Source: Rothia gullae | GTDB lineage: Bacteria; Actinomycetota; Actinomycetes; Actinomycetales; Micrococcaceae | NCBI RefSeq assembly: GCF_024294905.1 | Contig: NZ_JANCOC010000009.1 | Location: 40,718-104,717, forward strand | Direction of reading: 5' to 3' | Length of the DNA stretch: 64,000 nt | Shown here: piece by piece, positions 35,482 through 45,542 of the stretch | How positions within the stretch are numbered: position 1 is the first letter of the stretch | How the letters are laid out: each line of letters starts with the position of its first letter | Notes under the pieces: model-generated | Database searches by the model: none | Seen by the model: only the letters and a program-made list of their open reading frames with translations | What the model was told of the DNA's origin: nothing | Translations under genes and position numbers: made by a program

Positions 35482-35715
35482 AGTTTCACTGTACGTGTCC
35501 ACCCCTCAAGATGCACCTACTTTCTTGAACCCGTACCAAATGCGTGCTGGATTTGGGAAGAAGATAAAAATAATTTCTACCCCTACAAGAGCGATATGTC
35601 TGACAGAAACACCTCGAAGGTATAAGCTTGGTATGAGTACTTGCGCGCTGGAGCGCGCACGTGAGACTACACAGACACCGTCACAGTGAAGTGATACCGA
35701 TATTCGGAGGATAGA

Positions 35716-38700
35716 TTGTCAATGACTGACAAGGCTATGGCACACTTCGCTGGCGCCGATGAATGGGTCGAGCAGTATTTCCTGAACAGCCCCGAAGACG
35801 AGCGTGAAGAATTCACCCCGGCAGAGTTAGAGGATTTGGCTCGCACCCACCGTGCGCTAGCTCGAATTCGCATGCCTAAGACCCCCCTTGTTGCCGCCCG
35901 CAACGACGAATACAACACCACCCTGTACGTCGCAACCGACGACATGCCGCATATTGTCAGCTCCCTGACCGCATGCCTGGCAGCGCACTTCGGTGGTTTC
36001 GTTACCATTTTTCACCCGACCTTCCTCGTAGAACGTGACCCGGAAGGCGCCATCCTGAGCATGCGCGGCACCGGCATGCGCGGCAACCTCGCCAGTGGTG
36101 ATACCGCTACCCTCGGCGTGCCCTCCCTGAAGCTCAGTGAGAACGCCCCGGCGGGCACCACGGTCGCTATTGAATCCTGGATTGCAGTCCGCCTGACCCG
36201 CTACCTTACCGTGGAAGATCAGCGCCGCTGCGAGAAGGAAATCGAGCGCGTCCTCGCTGACGTGCGTGCCTGCCACACCGATCTGGATGCCATGGTCACC
36301 CGTGTTTTCGACATGGCTCAGGCAATGTACGATTTGCGCGGTGCCACCCTGGGTCACGGCGAGGAATCCTACGCCGCCAACCCGCGCGGTGTGGAGCCTG
36401 CCTCCCGTGTGGAGGTGGCACAGGACTTCCTGCGCTGGCTGACCCGCGGCAACTTCGTGTTCATGGGCGTCAAGGAGCGCATCCTGGATGGCACGTCGGG
36501 TGCTATCTCCCTAGTGGACCGCCCCGGCTCGGCGCTCGGTATTCTGCGTACTACCGAGGGCCGTAACCGTATCCAGCTTTCTGGCGAGACTCTGGAACGT
36601 GCACTGTTCCCCCGCCCCGTGTACATCACGAAGGCGAACTCCCGCTCCACGGTCGCCCGTAACGACTACCTGGACTACATTGGTGTGCGCCGCTTCGACC
36701 TGAACGGCCGCGTTATCGGTGAGTACGTCATTCTGGGTCTGTTTACCCGCCATGCGTACTCGCTGCCCGCTATTGAGACTCCGCTGGTGCGTGAGCGTAT
36801 CGCCATGGTGCGCCGCCGCCTCGGCTACCACCCCGGTTCTTACTCTGACAAGGCGCTTCTGGGTGCCCTGGAAGACTACCCGCGCCTGGAACTGCTCCAT
36901 GCCTCCGCTAATGACCTGACCGAAACTTTCGGCGGCATTATGGGCCTGGAGGAGCGTCGCAAGACCCGCCTGTTCCTGCGCGCAGACCAGTTCAACCGGT
37001 TTATTTCCGCTGTGGTGTACCTGCCGCGGGACCGCTACAACACGAACGTGTGTGCGCGAATCCAGCAGGTATTCCAACAGGAATTTGATCTTAGTGCTAT
37101 CGACCATGAGGTGTACCTGTCCTCCTCATCGTTGGCGCGTCTATTTTTCCGCATTCGGCTCACCAACCCCAATGATGTGCCGAAGACGGATCATCAAGCT
37201 CTCGAAAAGCGACTGCAAGAAGCCGCCCGCTCCTGGGTGGAAGCAACCGCAGCTGCTATTGAGGCATGGAAACCCGGAGCGGAAGGCCGCCGACTCGCAT
37301 CAGCCTGGGCAGATGCGACTAGTGCAGCCTACCGAGCCGATTACACAGTAGAACAAGCAATCGAGGATATCGTGATTCTTGAATCTCTCTCGGGCCAGAA
37401 GCCCGCCGCAATCAAGGTTGAAGCCGGCGAAGCCAACACCACCCGACTGAAGACCTACCTGTCCGCACCTCACACCCTCACCGAGCTTCTGCCGGTTATG
37501 CAGAATATGGGTCTGGTCGTTGTTGATCAGAAGCCCTACGAGTTCAAGCCTGAGGACGGCGAAGACTACGGCTACCTCTACGACTTTGGGGTTCAGTTCC
37601 CCGAGGGCGTGGATGCAAACGTTGTGGCTTCCCTTTACGAGGACGCCCTGAACGCCTACCTGCTCGGTGAGCGCGAGTCCGATACCCTGGACCGCCTGAT
37701 CCTGGCTGAGGGCCTGACCTGGCAGGAAGTACGTCTGTTCCGTGCCCTGAACCACTACCTGATTCAGCTGGGCCTGGGCTACACTCCGTCCTTCATGTCG
37801 AACACCCTGCTCGCTAACCCGGCCATCACCAAGCACCTGGTCGAGTTCTTCGAGGTCAGCTTCGACCCGAACAACGGCCTGAACGACGAGCAGCGCAACG
37901 CACGCCGCGAGGAAATCGAAGCAGCACTGGCTGAGGAACTGAACCAGATTCCCACCCTGGACGCTGACCGCTACCTGCGCTCCCTCGGCAAGGTTATTCG
38001 CGCTATCCTGCGCACCAACGCATACCTTGCTGACCGCCCCGCACTCGCGTTCAAGGTCGCACCGCAGGAAATCGACTTCGCACCCCTGCCCCGCCCCAAG
38101 TTCGAGATCTTCGTCTACTCACCGCGCGTTGAGGGTGTTCACCTGCGCTTCGGTAGCGTTGCACGTGGTGGCCTGCGCTGGTCGGACCGACGCGACGACT
38201 TCCGTACCGAGGTTCTGGGTCTGGTCAAGGCACAGATGGTGAAGAACTCCGTCATTATCCCCACCGGTGCGAAGGGCGGCTTCTTCCCCAAGCAGCTGCC
38301 CGACCCCGCAGTGGATCGCGACGCATGGATCACCGAGGGTCGCGAGTCCTACAAGGTCTTCATCGGCTCCCTGCTGGACGTCACCGACAACCTCGCAGTT
38401 GGCAATGACGGCTCCGAGACTGTTGTCCGCCCTGAGGGTGTTGTAGCACGCGACGCTGACGACTACTACCTGGTGGTTGCAGCGGATAAGGGCACCGCAG
38501 CATTCTCCGACACCGCAAACGCAATCAGCCTCGAGCGCGGCTTCTGGCTGGGCGACGCCTTCGCATCCGGCGGCTCCGTCGGCTACGACCACAAGGCAAT
38601 GGGCATCACCGCACGCGGTGCATGGGAGTCCGTCAAGCGTCACTTCGCTGAGCTCGGCCACGACGCTCAGACCGAGGAGTTCACCGCAGTCGGCATTGGC

Positions 38701-40611
38701 GACATGTCCGGTGACGTGTTCGGTAACGGTCTGCTCCGCTCCAAAGCAACCCGCCTGGTCGCAGCATTCGACCACCGCGATATCTTCCTGGACCCGAACC
38801 CGAACGCGGTAGTGTCCTTCAACGAGCGTCAGCGCCTGTACAACCTGCCCCGTTCCTCCTGGCAGGACTACAACCGCGACCTGATTTCCGCCGGTGGTGG
38901 CGTGTACTCTCGCGGCCTGAAGTCCATCGAGATTACCCCCGAGGTGCGCGAGGTACTGGACCTGGACGAGTCCGTCACCAAGCTGGCACCGGCCGAGCTG
39001 ATTTCTGCCATCCTCAAGGCACCGGTCGACCTGATCTACAACGGCGGTATCGGCACCTACGTGAAGGCATCCACCGAGACCAATGCACAGGTAGGCGACA
39101 AGGCTAACGACGCACTGCGCGTAAACGGCAAGGACCTGCGCGCCAAGATTGTTGGCGAGGGCGGTAACCTCGGCTTCACCCAGCTGGGTCGTATTGAGGC
39201 TGCGCTCAACGGCGTCATCCTCAACACCGACGCAATCGACAACTCCGCAGGTGTGGAAACCAGTGACCGCGAGGTCAACATCAAGATTCTGGTAGACCGC
39301 CTCGTTGCACACGGCGAACTGCCCGTTGAAGAGCGTGCTTCCTTCATCGAGTCCCTGCAGGACGAGGTGGGCGGCAAGGTGCTCGGCACCAACGTTGAGC
39401 AGAACGTGCTGCTGCAGGGTGAGTTCCACGGTTCCTTCCTGGGCCTCAACCTGTACAAGCGCCTCATGCAAGACCTGGAAGAGCACGCCGGTCTGAACCG
39501 CGCCGTCGAGTTCCTGCCCACCGACGAGGAGCTGGATGCACGCCTGGAGAACACCGGTGAGCGTCTGACCCGCCCCGAGCTGTCCGTCTTGGCTGCGTAC
39601 GTGAAGATTTACCTCACCCACGCACTGGAGCAGACCGACTTCGCGGACGACCCCTACCTGGAAGGCGTTCTGCGCAGCTACTTCCCGGCAGCACTGGTTG
39701 AGCGTTTTGGTCAGCACCTGGACTCGCACCCGCTGCGTAAGGAAATCATCTGCACCCGCGTCGCTAACGAGCTGGTCAACATCGGCGGTATCACCTTCGC
39801 ATACCGCGTAATGGAGGAGTTCAACGTCGGTATCGATTCCGTCGCACGCGCCTTTATCGTCGCTCGCGAGCTCTTCGAGCTGGGCACCGCAGCTAAGCTG
39901 CACCGCGAACTGCCCCCGAAGACCCCGCTGGATGCATGGTTCACCGTTCTGCGCGACAACCAGCGTGTTCTGGACCGTGCAGTCCGCTGGTTCATCACCG
40001 AGCGTGGCGTGGTTGCTGGCAGCAGTATCTCTGAGCTGCTGGAGACCTTCGGGTCCGTCGTCGAGATGCGCCGTAACCTGCCCGCGTACCTCTCCGGCAC
40101 CTCCCGTGAGCGTGTTCGTGCAAAGCGTGATGCAGGCGAGGCATGGGGCCTGCCCGAGGAACTCATCGTCATCTGGATTCGCGGCTTCGAGGGCTACGCC
40201 CTGCTGGACGTCATCCGTTCGGCACGCGACCACGACTTCGAGGCAACCTCGCTGGCACCGGTCTACTTCGCAACCTACAACCGCTTCACCGTGGACGAGC
40301 TGCTCGGCCTCATCTCCGACCTGCCCCGCAACGACCGCTGGGAGATCTTGGCACGTCAGGCACTGCGCGGCAGCCTCTACGAGACCGCAGCAGAGCTGGC
40401 ACTGTCCGTGGCAGAGGGCGCCAAGGGCGACTTCTCCACTGTGGAAGGTGCACAGCAGGCTCTGGACACCTGGGTTGAGGAGCACCCGACCCGCGTCGGC
40501 AACATCGACCGCGTCCTGCAGGAGATTCGCGAAGCTGCTCCCGACGCATCCGGTCACCCGCGCCTGGCTGTAGTGTCTGTGGCACTGCGTACTCTCTCGA
40601 GCGCATCCTAA
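35716..40611 (+). CDS. gdh: NAD-specific glutamate dehydrogenase, 180-kDa class
   Basis: 1631 residues, the expected size for the large L-GDH180 class that oxidises glutamate to 2-oxoglutarate with NAD. The catalytic GDH core lies near residues 780-1250: HLRFGSVARGGLRWSDRRDD with the conserved Arg/Ser/Asp, TGAKGGFF with the reactive Lys, GIGDMSGDVFGNG of the nucleotide fold, and VGEGGNLGFTQLGR. The flanking 700-residue N-terminal region holds ACT-like regulatory domains, and the 370-residue C-terminus is helical. Start TTG 35716 lies five bases after GGAGG; ATG 35722 is 11 bases away. Likely catabolic, supplying carbon from amino acids. Strong terminator follows. Confidence 0.95.
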   Translation: MSMTDKAMAHFAGADEWVEQYFLNSPEDEREEFTPAELEDLARTHRALARIRMPKTPLVAARNDEYNTTLYVATDDMPHIVSSLTACLAAHFGGFVTIFHPTFLVERDPEGAILSMRGTGMRGNLASGDTATLGVPSLKLSENAPAGTTVAIESWIAVRLTRYLTVEDQRRCEKEIERVLADVRACHTDLDAMVTRVFDMAQAMYDLRGATLGHGEESYAANPRGVEPASRVEVAQDFLRWLTRGNFVFMGVKERILDGTSGAISLVDRPGSALGILRTTEGRNRIQLSGETLERALFPRPVYITKANSRSTVARNDYLDYIGVRRFDLNGRVIGEYVILGLFTRHAYSLPAIETPLVRERIAMVRRRLGYHPGSYSDKALLGALEDYPRLELLHASANDLTETFGGIMGLEERRKTRLFLRADQFNRFISAVVYLPRDRYNTNVCARIQQVFQQEFDLSAIDHEVYLSSSSLARLFFRIRLTNPNDVPKTDHQALEKRLQEAARSWVEATAAAIEAWKPGAEGRRLASAWADATSAAYRADYTVEQAIEDIVILESLSGQKPAAIKVEAGEANTTRLKTYLSAPHTLTELLPVMQNMGLVVVDQKPYEFKPEDGEDYGYLYDFGVQFPEGVDANVVASLYEDALNAYLLGERESDTLDRLILAEGLTWQEVRLFRALNHYLIQLGLGYTPSFMSNTLLANPAITKHLVEFFEVSFDPNNGLNDEQRNARREEIEAALAEELNQIPTLDADRYLRSLGKVIRAILRTNAYLADRPALAFKVAPQEIDFAPLPRPKFEIFVYSPRVEGVHLRFGSVARGGLRWSDRRDDFRTEVLGLVKAQMVKNSVIIPTGAKGGFFPKQLPDPAVDRDAWITEGRESYKVFIGSLLDVTDNLAVGNDGSETVVRPEGVVARDADDYYLVVAADKGTAAFSDTANAISLERGFWLGDAFASGGSVGYDHKAMGITARGAWESVKRHFAELGHDAQTEEFTAVGIGDMSGDVFGNGLLRSKATRLVAAFDHRDIFLDPNPNAVVSFNERQRLYNLPRSSWQDYNRDLISAGGGVYSRGLKSIEITPEVREVLDLDESVTKLAPAELISAILKAPVDLIYNGGIGTYVKASTETNAQVGDKANDALRVNGKDLRAKIVGEGGNLGFTQLGRIEAALNGVILNTDAIDNSAGVETSDREVNIKILVDRLVAHGELPVEERASFIESLQDEVGGKVLGTNVEQNVLLQGEFHGSFLGLNLYKRLMQDLEEHAGLNRAVEFLPTDEELDARLENTGERLTRPELSVLAAYVKIYLTHALEQTDFADDPYLEGVLRSYFPAALVERFGQHLDSHPLRKEIICTRVANELVNIGGITFAYRVMEEFNVGIDSVARAFIVARELFELGTAAKLHRELPPKTPLDAWFTVLRDNQRVLDRAVRWFITERGVVAGSSISELLETFGSVVEMRRNLPAYLSGTSRERVRAKRDAGEAWGLPEELIVIWIRGFEGYALLDVIRSARDHDFEATSLAPVYFATYNRFTVDELLGLISDLPRNDRWEILARQALRGSLYETAAELALSVAEGAKGDFSTVEGAQQALDTWVEEHPTRVGNIDRVLQEIREAAPDASGHPRLAVVSVALRTLSSAS

Positions 40612-40644
40612 TCAGCTAAGACCCTTACGAGTCGCCGCTTAAAG

Positions 40645-40684
40645 CATCCCGGTTCTCTCCAATCGGAGGGGCCGGGATGTTTTG
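40645..40684 (+). terminator. Terminator of the glutamate dehydrogenase gene
   Basis: CATCCCGG (40645-40652) pairs with CCGGGATG (40672-40679), with an inner CTCC/GGAG stem, followed by TTTTG. Confidence 0.88.
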
Positions 40685-40835
40685 TGCAGGGGGGAGGGCG
40701 CCGCAAACTCTGTGCAGAAAACCCTATCTGACAAAGATCGATATATTTTTACACTAAATGCAATGTAGGAATGTATTCTAAATCCCTACAAATATCAAGT
40801 AGAGGGGTAAGGAGACCAAAGGTTTTAGTTGATAT

Positions 40836-41127
40836 ATGCCGTATGTTGATTCACGGCGGCATCAGGCAACCCACCACGACGCCTACGACGAGATTCCGCA
40901 CGCCTCGGAGCTTTCCTACAACCTGGGGGATCCGGTCGGCGGTATTATCGCTCAGTCTACCGCTCAGACTCGTGCCTTCACGCGCGGTTGGGCTGCCCTG
41001 AACACCGGCTCGAAGGATGTGACCGTGAAGGGTCCCGTCCGGTCTGGTGGATGCGGCAAACCGCCCGGTGCCCTCGAGCTTCACGCTGCGGGCGCATCAG
41101 GGTGTGGTGTACCGCCGTAAGGCGTAA
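40836..41127 (+). pseudogene. C-terminal remnant of a glycoside-hydrolase-like gene, frameshifted
   Basis: A readable fragment with no good ribosome-binding site. Residues ELSYNLGDPVGGIIAQS then TRAFTRGWAALNTGSKDVTV look like the end of a TIM-barrel glycoside hydrolase. The frame then shifts in GGG at 41030-41032: removing one G continues as PSGLVDAANRPVPSSFTLRA and RAHQGVVYRRKA, stopping at 41125-41127, the usual beta-domain end of such enzymes. As written, the frame runs into a Gly/Ala-rich end at 41120. The upstream 100 bp is AT-rich and non-coding, so the rest of the gene is gone. Exact family uncertain (perhaps GHL/endo-galactosaminidase-like). Confidence 0.55.
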
Positions 41128-41196
41128 TTTACCGCTCGCGTAGCTCTTCTGAGCTCCGTGCGACACCGCTTATTTGCGCATATAACCTCATAAACA

Positions 41197-41241
41197 AACC
41201 CACCGGCAATATAGCCAAATGGCTATATGTACCGGTGGGTT
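41197..41241. terminator. Terminator after the GapDH gene
   Basis: AACCCACCGG (41197-41206) pairs with CCGGTGGGTT (41232-41241); an inner stem ATATAGCC/GGCTATAT with an AAAT loop extends it. Can act for the minus-strand GapDH and from the left. Confidence 0.88.
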
Positions 41242-41271
41242 AGTTATATGTGCTAGATGAGCTGGGGCAGC

Positions 41272-42708
41272 TTACTTAGCGGGGTAGGAGGGTACGTCGT
41301 AGCCGCCCATGCGCTCCAGAACGCGAATCACCTGGCAGGAGTAACCAAACTCGTTGTCGTACCAGACGTAGACAATTGCGGAGTCATCGGTCACCACGGT
41401 AGCCAGCGAGTCCACAACACCTGCGGTGCGGGAACCCACAAAGTCGGTGGAAACAGCCTCGGGGGAATCCGAGTAGCCCACCTGGCGGCGCAGCTCGCCG
41501 TCGATGGACTCGCGGCGGAACAGCTCGTTCAGTTCCTCAGCGGAACCTGCGGGCTTGGTCAGCTTCACGTTCAGGATTGCCATGGAGACGTCCGGGGTGG
41601 GAACGCGGATAGCGTTACCGGTCAGCTTGCCTTCCAGCTGCGGCAGAGCCTTAGAAACAGCCTTTGCCGCACCGGTCTCGGTGATGACCATGTTCAGCAC
41701 AGCGGAGCGACCGCGGCGGTCACCCTTGTGGAAGTTATCGATCAGGTTCTGATCGTTGGTGAATGCGTGAACGGTCTCAACGTGGCCGCGCTCAACACCG
41801 TATGCGTCATCCAGAACCTTCAGTGCCGGAGTAATCGCGTTGGTGGTGCAGGATGCTGCGGAAACAATCTTGTCCTCAGCGGTGATGACGTTGTCGTTCA
41901 CACCGAACACGATGTTCTTCATGTCGCCCTTACCGGGAGCGGTCAGCAGAACACGAGAAATGCCGGGGCAGTTCAGGTGCTGCTCAAGACCCGGAACGTC
42001 GCGCCAGCGGCCGGTGTTGTCCACCAGCAGAGCGTCCTTGATGCCGTACTCGGTGTAGTCGACAGTGGTCGGGTCAGAGGAGTAAATGAAGCGAACCGGA
42101 ACACCGTTAGCGATGATGGTGCTGTTCTCTTCGTCCACCTCAATAACGCCCTTGAAGGGGCCGTGAACAGAGTCGCGCTCCAGCAGGGATGCACGCTTGA
42201 CCAGGTCCTGGTCGCCGTTCTTACGCACCACAACAGCGCGCAGGTTCAGGCCAGAACCCAGCGGCGAGGAGGAGCGCTCCAGCAGAATACGAGCCAGCAG
42301 GCGACCAATACGACCGAAGCCGTACAGCACAACATCCTGCTCCTTGGGCTGGTCGCCCTGGCGGTTCACGGAGGAACCCAGCTGCTCGGGCAGCCACATG
42401 GACAGCTCGGGGGAGCCAGCCTGGTGGTGTGCCTTGTGCAGGGTAGCAATGTTGATCGAGCACGCGCCCAGGTTCAGTTCAACCAGAGCACGAACGAGCT
42501 CCAGGGAGTGCGCGGGGTTCAGGGGTGCACCATCAATCTGGGATACAAAATCGTGCAGCTTCAGCAGCTCAATGACAGACTTGTTGACCAGGCTGCGGCC
42601 GTGAATGCTCAGCACCACACCGTTCTCGCGGTGCAGCTTACCGATGAGGGGGATCAGCTCCTCTGCGGTAGCCTCACGGTTAACCCAGGTAGCGGTTGCA
42701 GTCGTCAC
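41272..42708 (-). CDS. gap: Glyceraldehyde-3-phosphate dehydrogenase, long form
   Basis: 478 residues from GTG 42708, six bases after AAGAAGG. The catalytic GapDH fold begins near residue 125 (VVLYGFGRIGRLLARILLE, NAD-binding). The catalytic Cys287 is in SAASCTTNAITP, the His partner in HGHVETVHAFTNDQ, and the substrate Arg/Thr region is GRSAVLNMVITETGAAKAV; WYDNEFGYS ends the fold. A 120-residue N-terminal extension is typical of the ~480-residue actinobacterial GapDH class, distinct from the 335-residue glycolytic form. It catalyses G3P to 1,3-bisphosphoglycerate, in either direction. Its role versus a second copy cannot be judged here. Confidence 0.93.
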   Translation of the reverse strand: MTTATATWVNREATAEELIPLIGKLHRENGVVLSIHGRSLVNKSVIELLKLHDFVSQIDGAPLNPAHSLELVRALVELNLGACSINIATLHKAHHQAGSPELSMWLPEQLGSSVNRQGDQPKEQDVVLYGFGRIGRLLARILLERSSSPLGSGLNLRAVVVRKNGDQDLVKRASLLERDSVHGPFKGVIEVDEENSTIIANGVPVRFIYSSDPTTVDYTEYGIKDALLVDNTGRWRDVPGLEQHLNCPGISRVLLTAPGKGDMKNIVFGVNDNVITAEDKIVSAASCTTNAITPALKVLDDAYGVERGHVETVHAFTNDQNLIDNFHKGDRRGRSAVLNMVITETGAAKAVSKALPQLEGKLTGNAIRVPTPDVSMAILNVKLTKPAGSAEELNELFRRESIDGELRRQVGYSDSPEAVSTDFVGSRTAGVVDSLATVVTDDSAIVYVWYDNEFGYSCQVIRVLERMGGYDVPSYPAK

Positions 42709-42996
42709 GTATGACCTTCTTCCTAACTTCGTCGTTGGAGGGTAGGCGCGACGGTGCTGTCGCGTCAATACCATGCCGGGCGTTAAAGACCCGGCTTCGG
42801 TTTAAGTCTAACCTGTGTGAACCCCTCCGAAGCCTCAAAATTAGTGATATTGGGGCTAAAAGTCAGAAGAGGTAGAAGTCGGTTCCTGCACCCGCCCGGC
42901 AAGCCAACATAAGCCCTCAAAAGGAAAAGTAAAACCACTTTAAATACCCACAAAAACACACTTCATGCCCCGGAAAACATAGGTAGAATTGAAACC

Positions 42997-43932
42997 ATGT
43001 TGACTGTAATCGGTGAAGCACTCGTAGACGTCGTCCACCAGCACGATGGAGAAACCCGCGCCTACCCCGGCGGATCGCCCATGAATGTAGCCGTCGGCGC
43101 ACGCCGTCTCGGCCACCCCACCAACTTCGTCGGCCACTACGGCCCCGACGCCTACGGCAAGAGCATTGACGCGCACCTGGAAGCATCCCAGGTGACCCTG
43201 CCCTTCGAGCACAGTGCTGAACGCACCTCCGTCGCCCAGGCAACCATCGGTGCCGACGGCGCGGCAGAGTACGAATTCGACATCACCTGGTCCCTCGACT
43301 CCGTCGCCGAGAAGCTCACCGAACTGGCACGCACCTCCGATGCAGTGCACACCGGCTCCATCGCCGCCATGCTCGAACCCGGCGCGCACGTGGTCGCAGC
43401 AGCCTTCGAAGCCGCTCGCGACAGCGCCCTGCTCAGCTACGACCCGAACTGCCGCCCCACCCTCATTCACAACGTTGATGAGGGCCGCGCCTGGGCTGAA
43501 AAGTTCGTGTCCCTCTCCGCCGTCGTGAAGGCATCCGACGAGGATCTGCAGTGGCTCTACCCCGACCGCTCCCTCGACAACACCGCACGCGCATGGCTTG
43601 ACCTCGGCGCCGAGCTGATGGTCATCACCCGCGGCGAGGACGGCCCCATCGCCTTCACCAAGAAGTACCCCGAGGGCATCAGCCAGCCCGCACACCGCGT
43701 TGAGGTTGCAGACACCGTCGGTGCCGGTGACTCCCTCATGGCGGCACTCATTGCGGGCCTGCTCGACCGCGGTATCGCCGGTGCTGAGGCACGCGCCAAG
43801 GTCGCTGCACTGACCGCCGAAGACATCGCTGACCTGCTGCGTTTCTCCGCAACCGCAGCTGGCATCACCGTCTCCCGCGCGGGCGCTAACCCGCCCACCC
43901 GCGAAGAACTTGACGCCGTGCTTAACGGCTAA
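42997..43932 (+). CDS. PfkB-family sugar kinase, fructokinase-like
   Basis: 311 residues. Ribokinase fold: TVIGEALVDVV at the N-terminus, YPGGSPMNVAVGARRLG (first PfkB signature with the sugar-binding Gly-Gly), DPNCRPTLI in the middle, and the catalytic second signature VADTVGAGDSLMAAL with the base Asp. The ALVD and DPN.R patterns fit fructokinases. Phosphorylates fructose or a related sugar with ATP. Divergent from gap; the two share a 288-bp gap. Confidence 0.88.
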   Translation: MLTVIGEALVDVVHQHDGETRAYPGGSPMNVAVGARRLGHPTNFVGHYGPDAYGKSIDAHLEASQVTLPFEHSAERTSVAQATIGADGAAEYEFDITWSLDSVAEKLTELARTSDAVHTGSIAAMLEPGAHVVAAAFEAARDSALLSYDPNCRPTLIHNVDEGRAWAEKFVSLSAVVKASDEDLQWLYPDRSLDNTARAWLDLGAELMVITRGEDGPIAFTKKYPEGISQPAHRVEVADTVGAGDSLMAALIAGLLDRGIAGAEARAKVAALTAEDIADLLRFSATAAGITVSRAGANPPTREELDAVLNG

Positions 43933-43948
43933 ATGATCTACGCCTCGC

Positions 43949-43978
43949 CGGCGGATAGCTCACTCTGTCCGCCGGCGT
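43949..43978 (+). terminator. Hairpin after the sugar kinase gene
   Basis: GCCGGCGGA pairs with TCCGCCGGC around a 12-nt loop, 17 bp past the stop. No T-run follows, so it may only slow transcription into the next gene. Confidence 0.5.
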
Positions 43979-44015
43979 CGCCATATCCACCCGCACCCCA
44001 ACGCTGAGGAACATC

Positions 44016-44561
44016 ATGACCAACATCGGCACCGCACCCCTGCCCCGCGAACCCTACGAGGGCCTGCCCGAACTGCCCGAATTCACCCTGACCTCCACCG
44101 ACATTCAGGACGGCGGCACCGCCCCCGAATGGATGCGCTCCGCCCTCTTCGGCGTGGCGGGCGGTCAGGACCGCTCCCCACAGGTGTCCTGGAGCGGATT
44201 CCCCGAGGGCACCAAGTCTTTCGTTCTGACCTGCTTCGACCCGGATGCGCCGGTCCCCAGCGGCTTCTGGCACTGGACTGTCTCCAATATTCCCGCGAAC
44301 GTGACTAGCATTGACACTGGTGCGGAGGCACCCGCCGGCGCCCTGACGCACCGCAACGACGCCGGCGTGGCGGGCTTCCTGGGTGCTGCCCCTCCGGCGG
44401 GTCACGGCCCGCACCGCTACATCTTCTGCGTCACCGCCGTGGATGTGGAGAAGCTCGACATTGACGAGAACGCCAGCCCCGCCGTCGTGAACTTTAACCT
44501 GCTCGGCCACGGCCTGGGTCGTGCGTTCCTGACCGTCACCTACGCGGAACCGGCGGCTTAG
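44016..44561 (+). CDS. YbhB/YbcL-family PEBP protein
   Basis: 181 residues. Phosphatidylethanolamine-binding-like fold: SPQVSWSGFPEGTKSFVLTC, then the anion-pocket CFDPDAPVPSGFWHW and later GPHRYIFCVTAVD. Bacterial members (YbhB, YbcL) bind small anions; function is poorly known, though some affect kinase signalling or host response. SD GAGGA precedes the start at 44016. Same strand as the kinase before it and the HAD gene after it (94 bp), so an operon is possible. Confidence 0.88.
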   Translation: MTNIGTAPLPREPYEGLPELPEFTLTSTDIQDGGTAPEWMRSALFGVAGGQDRSPQVSWSGFPEGTKSFVLTCFDPDAPVPSGFWHWTVSNIPANVTSIDTGAEAPAGALTHRNDAGVAGFLGAAPPAGHGPHRYIFCVTAVDVEKLDIDENASPAVVNFNLLGHGLGRAFLTVTYAEPAA

Positions 44562-44654
44562 CGGCACGCCGGCACAGTCTCACCAGCCCCGCACCCTGAC
44601 CAGTACCGTACAATAACCAGCACCGATACACCCCACCACTGAAGGCATATCTGC

Positions 44655-45467
44655 ATGATTAAACTCATCGCCAGCGACCTGGACGGCACCCTCATCGGGC
44701 ACGATTTCCGGTTCCGTCCGCGTACCTTGCGCGCCCTTGAGGCCGCCCGCGCCGCCGGGATTGATATCGTCTTCGTCACCGGCCGCCCGAGCCGCTGGCT
44801 CACACCCCTGCGCGAGCAGACCGACTTCGACTCCTACGCCATCTGCTCCAACGGTGCCGTGGTGTACCACCTGGGCGCGAACGAGGTGGAAGAAATTAAC
44901 GGTGCTGATCCCGCGGTGATTGCCCGTACTCACGAGCTGCTGGAGCCTATTTTCCCCGACGCCACCTACACCCTCGAAACGGTGGCCACCGTCTACGTTC
45001 AGGGCCCGCATGAGGGGGGTGAGGTGCTTGAGGGCGCCCGTGTGGTGGAGGTGAAAATCGCCGAGGCGCTCGAACGCATTGGTTCAACCCCGGTCATTAA
45101 GTACCTGATTCGTGTGCCCGGCATGGACCCGGATATTCTGCAGGCGCGCGTGCATCAGGCGGTCGGTTCGCTGGTGTCGGTGACCCGCGGCGTGGTCGGT
45201 GAGCCGCTCATCGAGATGGGCTCTAAGACCGTGAATAAGGGGCGGATTTTGGAGAAGTTCGCGGCACGCCACGGCATTGAGGCGCACGAGGTGATGGCGT
45301 TTGGTGACATGCCGAATGACGCGGAGATGCTCTGCTGGGCGGGGGAGGGCTTCGCCATGGCGTCGGGTCAGCCGGCGCTCATTGCGAAGGTGGGGCGCAC
45401 CTGCCCGGCCTTCCAAGAGGACGGTGTGGCGCAGACGATTGAGGCGATGCTCGCCGAACGGTCCTAG
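44655..45467 (+). CDS. HAD-superfamily (Cof-type) phosphatase
   Basis: 270 residues. Nucleophile motif IASDLDGTLIGHD at the start, motif II FVTGRP, Lys in SKTVNKGRIL and motif IV MAFGDMPNDAEML, with the capping domain between motifs II and III. Members dephosphorylate sugar phosphates or FMN/PLP. Preceded by AAGG. A second Cof-type gene of similar length lies at 8193-8966. Confidence 0.9.
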   Translation: MIKLIASDLDGTLIGHDFRFRPRTLRALEAARAAGIDIVFVTGRPSRWLTPLREQTDFDSYAICSNGAVVYHLGANEVEEINGADPAVIARTHELLEPIFPDATYTLETVATVYVQGPHEGGEVLEGARVVEVKIAEALERIGSTPVIKYLIRVPGMDPDILQARVHQAVGSLVSVTRGVVGEPLIEMGSKTVNKGRILEKFAARHGIEAHEVMAFGDMPNDAEMLCWAGEGFAMASGQPALIAKVGRTCPAFQEDGVAQTIEAMLAERS

Positions 45468-45477
45468 CCGCCTAGCA

Positions 45478-45518
45478 CTAGCTATCCAGCACGAGCCATC
45501 CGGTGCTAGCTATCCAGC
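45478..45518. repeat. Direct repeat CTAGCTATCCAGC
   Basis: Two perfect 13-bp copies, 45478-45490 and 45506-45518, 28 bp apart, with a partial third (GAGCCATCCGG) between them. Confidence 0.7.
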
Positions 45519-45542
45519 GCTAGCGGCTGGGTGAGCCTCCGC

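Noticed and set aside
38119..40557. 812-codon open frame on the minus strand inside the glutamate dehydrogenase gene
   Set aside because: It is the antisense shadow of a highly biased gene; its translation has no domain, odd Cys/Val/Gln composition and no ribosome-binding site.
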